A DNA stretch of 7,187 nt, taken from the NCBI GenBank assembly GCA_028287665.1, contig JAQBPF010000438.1, forward strand, positions 1 to 7,187. Direction: 5' to 3'. This document shows, one piece after another, positions 6,174 to 7,187 of this stretch. A model generated the notes under the pieces. The model searched no databases. It had not been told where the DNA came from and worked only from the letters and a program-made list of their open reading frames with translations. This DNA is from Deinococcus sp. Its GTDB lineage: Bacteria > Deinococcota > Deinococci > Deinococcales > Deinococcaceae. The position numbers were made by a program, and so were the translations under genes. Each line of letters begins with the position of its first letter. Position 1 is the stretch's first letter.

Positions 6174-7148
6174 TCAGATGCCCAGCACAGGATGGGGCCG
6201 GTACGGTTCCTCCAACGCCTGAAGATCGGCTGGCGTAAGCTTGACATTCAGGGCCGCCACAGCATCTTCCAGATGCGCCATCTTGCTGGCCCCCACGATG
6301 GGCGCGGTGACGCCCGGCTGGTGCAGCAGCCACGCCGTCGCCACCTGCGCGGGCGTGACCTCCAGGCGGGCCGCCACCTCGGCCACACGCTGCTGCACAG
6401 CGTAATCGTCCTCGGTCCGGTACATCGACTCACTGAACTTGTCACTTCGTGCACGGGTCGTTTTTGCTTCCCCGGCCTGCCGGTTGCCTGCCAGAAAGCC
6501 TCTGGCGAGCGGACTCCAGGGAATGACACCGATCCCGTCTTCCCGGCACAGGGGCAGCATCTCGCGCTCTTCCTCGCGGTACACCAGGTTGTAGTGGTTT
6601 TGCATACTCACAAAACGGGTCAGGCCATGCAGGTCGGCCACATGCTGCATCTTGGCAAACTGGTAGGCCAGCATGCTGCTTGCGCCGATATAGCGCACCG
6701 CCCCAATTCGCACCAGATCGTGCAGGGCCGTCATGGTTTCGAGGATGGGCGTTTCGGGGTCGAACCGGTGAATCTGGTAGAGGTCGATATAGTCGGTGCC
6801 CAGGCGTTTCAGGCTGGCCTGGGCCGCGTCCATGATGTGCTTGCGCGACAGCCCCGCCTCGTTGACCCCCGGCCCCATCCGGCTGAAGACCTTGGTGGCC
6901 ATGATGACCTGATCGCGCCGGGCATGCTGCGTCAGGGCGCGGCCCAGCACCTCCTCGCTCTTGCCCAGCGAATACACGTCCGCCGTGTCAAAAAAGTTGA
7001 TGCCGAGTTCCAACGCCCGCACGATAAACGGCAGGCTCTGGTCTTCAGGCAAGACCCAATCGCGCCACGCCGGATCACCGTAGGTCATGGTTCCGAGAGA
7101 AATTCGGGACACTTTCAGTCCACTCTGGCCCAGCCGCATGTACTCCAT
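6174..7148 (-). CDS. Aldo/keto reductase
   Basis: This 324-residue NAD(P)H-dependent oxidoreductase has the aldo/keto reductase barrel fold and is predicted to reduce aldehydes or ketones in the cytoplasm. It begins MEYMRLGQSGLKVSRISLGTM, a typical family opening, which fixes the start at 7148; the longer reading to 7184 adds residues with no family resemblance. The catalytic tetrad is complete: Asp54 and Tyr59 in FFDTADVYS, Lys86 in IMATKV and His127 in DLYQIH. VIPWSPLARGFLAG and APIVGASK, the cofactor-phosphate region, are also present. The long lid insert (SDKFSESMYRTEDD) fits the YajO/YhdN-like or potassium-channel beta-type subgroup. There is no good ribosome site, and translation may be leaderless. 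The natural substrate cannot be named. As the gene upstream of the regulator it may be co-transcribed, and reduction of dicarbonyl products of glycation is a possible but unproven role. Confidence 0.93.
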   Translation of the reverse strand: MEYMRLGQSGLKVSRISLGTMTYGDPAWRDWVLPEDQSLPFIVRALELGINFFDTADVYSLGKSEEVLGRALTQHARRDQVIMATKVFSRMGPGVNEAGLSRKHIMDAAQASLKRLGTDYIDLYQIHRFDPETPILETMTALHDLVRIGAVRYIGASSMLAYQFAKMQHVADLHGLTRFVSMQNHYNLVYREEEREMLPLCREDGIGVIPWSPLARGFLAGNRQAGEAKTTRARSDKFSESMYRTEDDYAVQQRVAEVAARLEVTPAQVATAWLLHQPGVTAPIVGASKMAHLEDAVAALNVKLTPADLQALEEPYRPHPVLGI

Positions 7149-7153
7149 AGCGC

Positions 7154-7159
7154 ACTGTA
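7154..7159 (-). promoter_or_regulatory. Possible -10 box for a leaderless aldo/keto reductase transcript
   Basis: TACAGT (TANNNT form) ends five bases before the ATG at 7148, and there is no ribosome site. This spacing resembles leaderless promoters common in Deinococcus. No good -35 is seen before the window edge, so the call is weak. Confidence 0.3.
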
Positions 7160-7187
7160 GACCACGCTGGCCCCCACGAAACACTGC

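Noticed and set aside
6192..7160. Plus-strand open frame of 322 codons
   Set aside because: It is antisense to the aldo/keto reductase with its complete catalytic tetrad; the product is Gln/His/Arg-rich without a fold signature.
1..7187. CRISPR array, tRNA, rRNA, insertion sequence or phage signature
   Set aside because: I saw no regularly spaced repeats, no tRNA-like cloverleaf, no transposase motifs and no terminal inverted repeats.

Overview
The window is a GC-rich bacterial chromosome segment. Its secreted binding proteins have cleavable signal peptides and strong AAGGAG/AGGAGG ribosome sites, while some other genes have no visible ribosome site. This would suit the Deinococcus group, but that placement is an inference from style and not from any marker gene.

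Left part: positions 1-809 (minus strand) hold most of a serine beta-lactamase-fold hydrolase that runs off the left edge. A 262-base divergent spacer follows. It holds a sigma70-type promoter and an AT-rich palindrome driving a lone sugar-type ABC substrate-binding protein (1072-2337, plus strand). That gene ends in a strong 15-bp hairpin (2365-2398). The rest of the convergent spacer, to 2569, shows no convincing gene; it has one weak GGGGAC/GTCCCC inverted repeat.

Centre and right part: all remaining genes read on the minus strand, in the order aldo/keto reductase (7148-6174), GntR/HutC regulator (6089-5304), FrlB-like SIS deglycase (5247-4207), FrlD-like PfkB kinase (4205-3369) and an amino-acid-type ABC substrate-binding protein (3340-2570). 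The last three are tightly packed, with gaps of 1 and 28 bases, and look like one operon. Their promoter overlaps the end of the regulator gene. It carries a perfect 16-bp palindrome, CTTGGTATATACCAAG, of the kind bound by HutC-family GntR repressors.

Reading: this looks like a fructosamine (Amadori product) utilisation locus related to the frl systems of E. coli and Bacillus. The binding protein captures a glycated amino acid, the kinase phosphorylates its sugar at C6, and the SIS deglycase splits the product to glucose 6-phosphate and free amino acid. The adjacent GntR protein would repress the operon until substrate appears. No permease or ATPase gene lies in the window, so both binding proteins need transporter partners encoded elsewhere.
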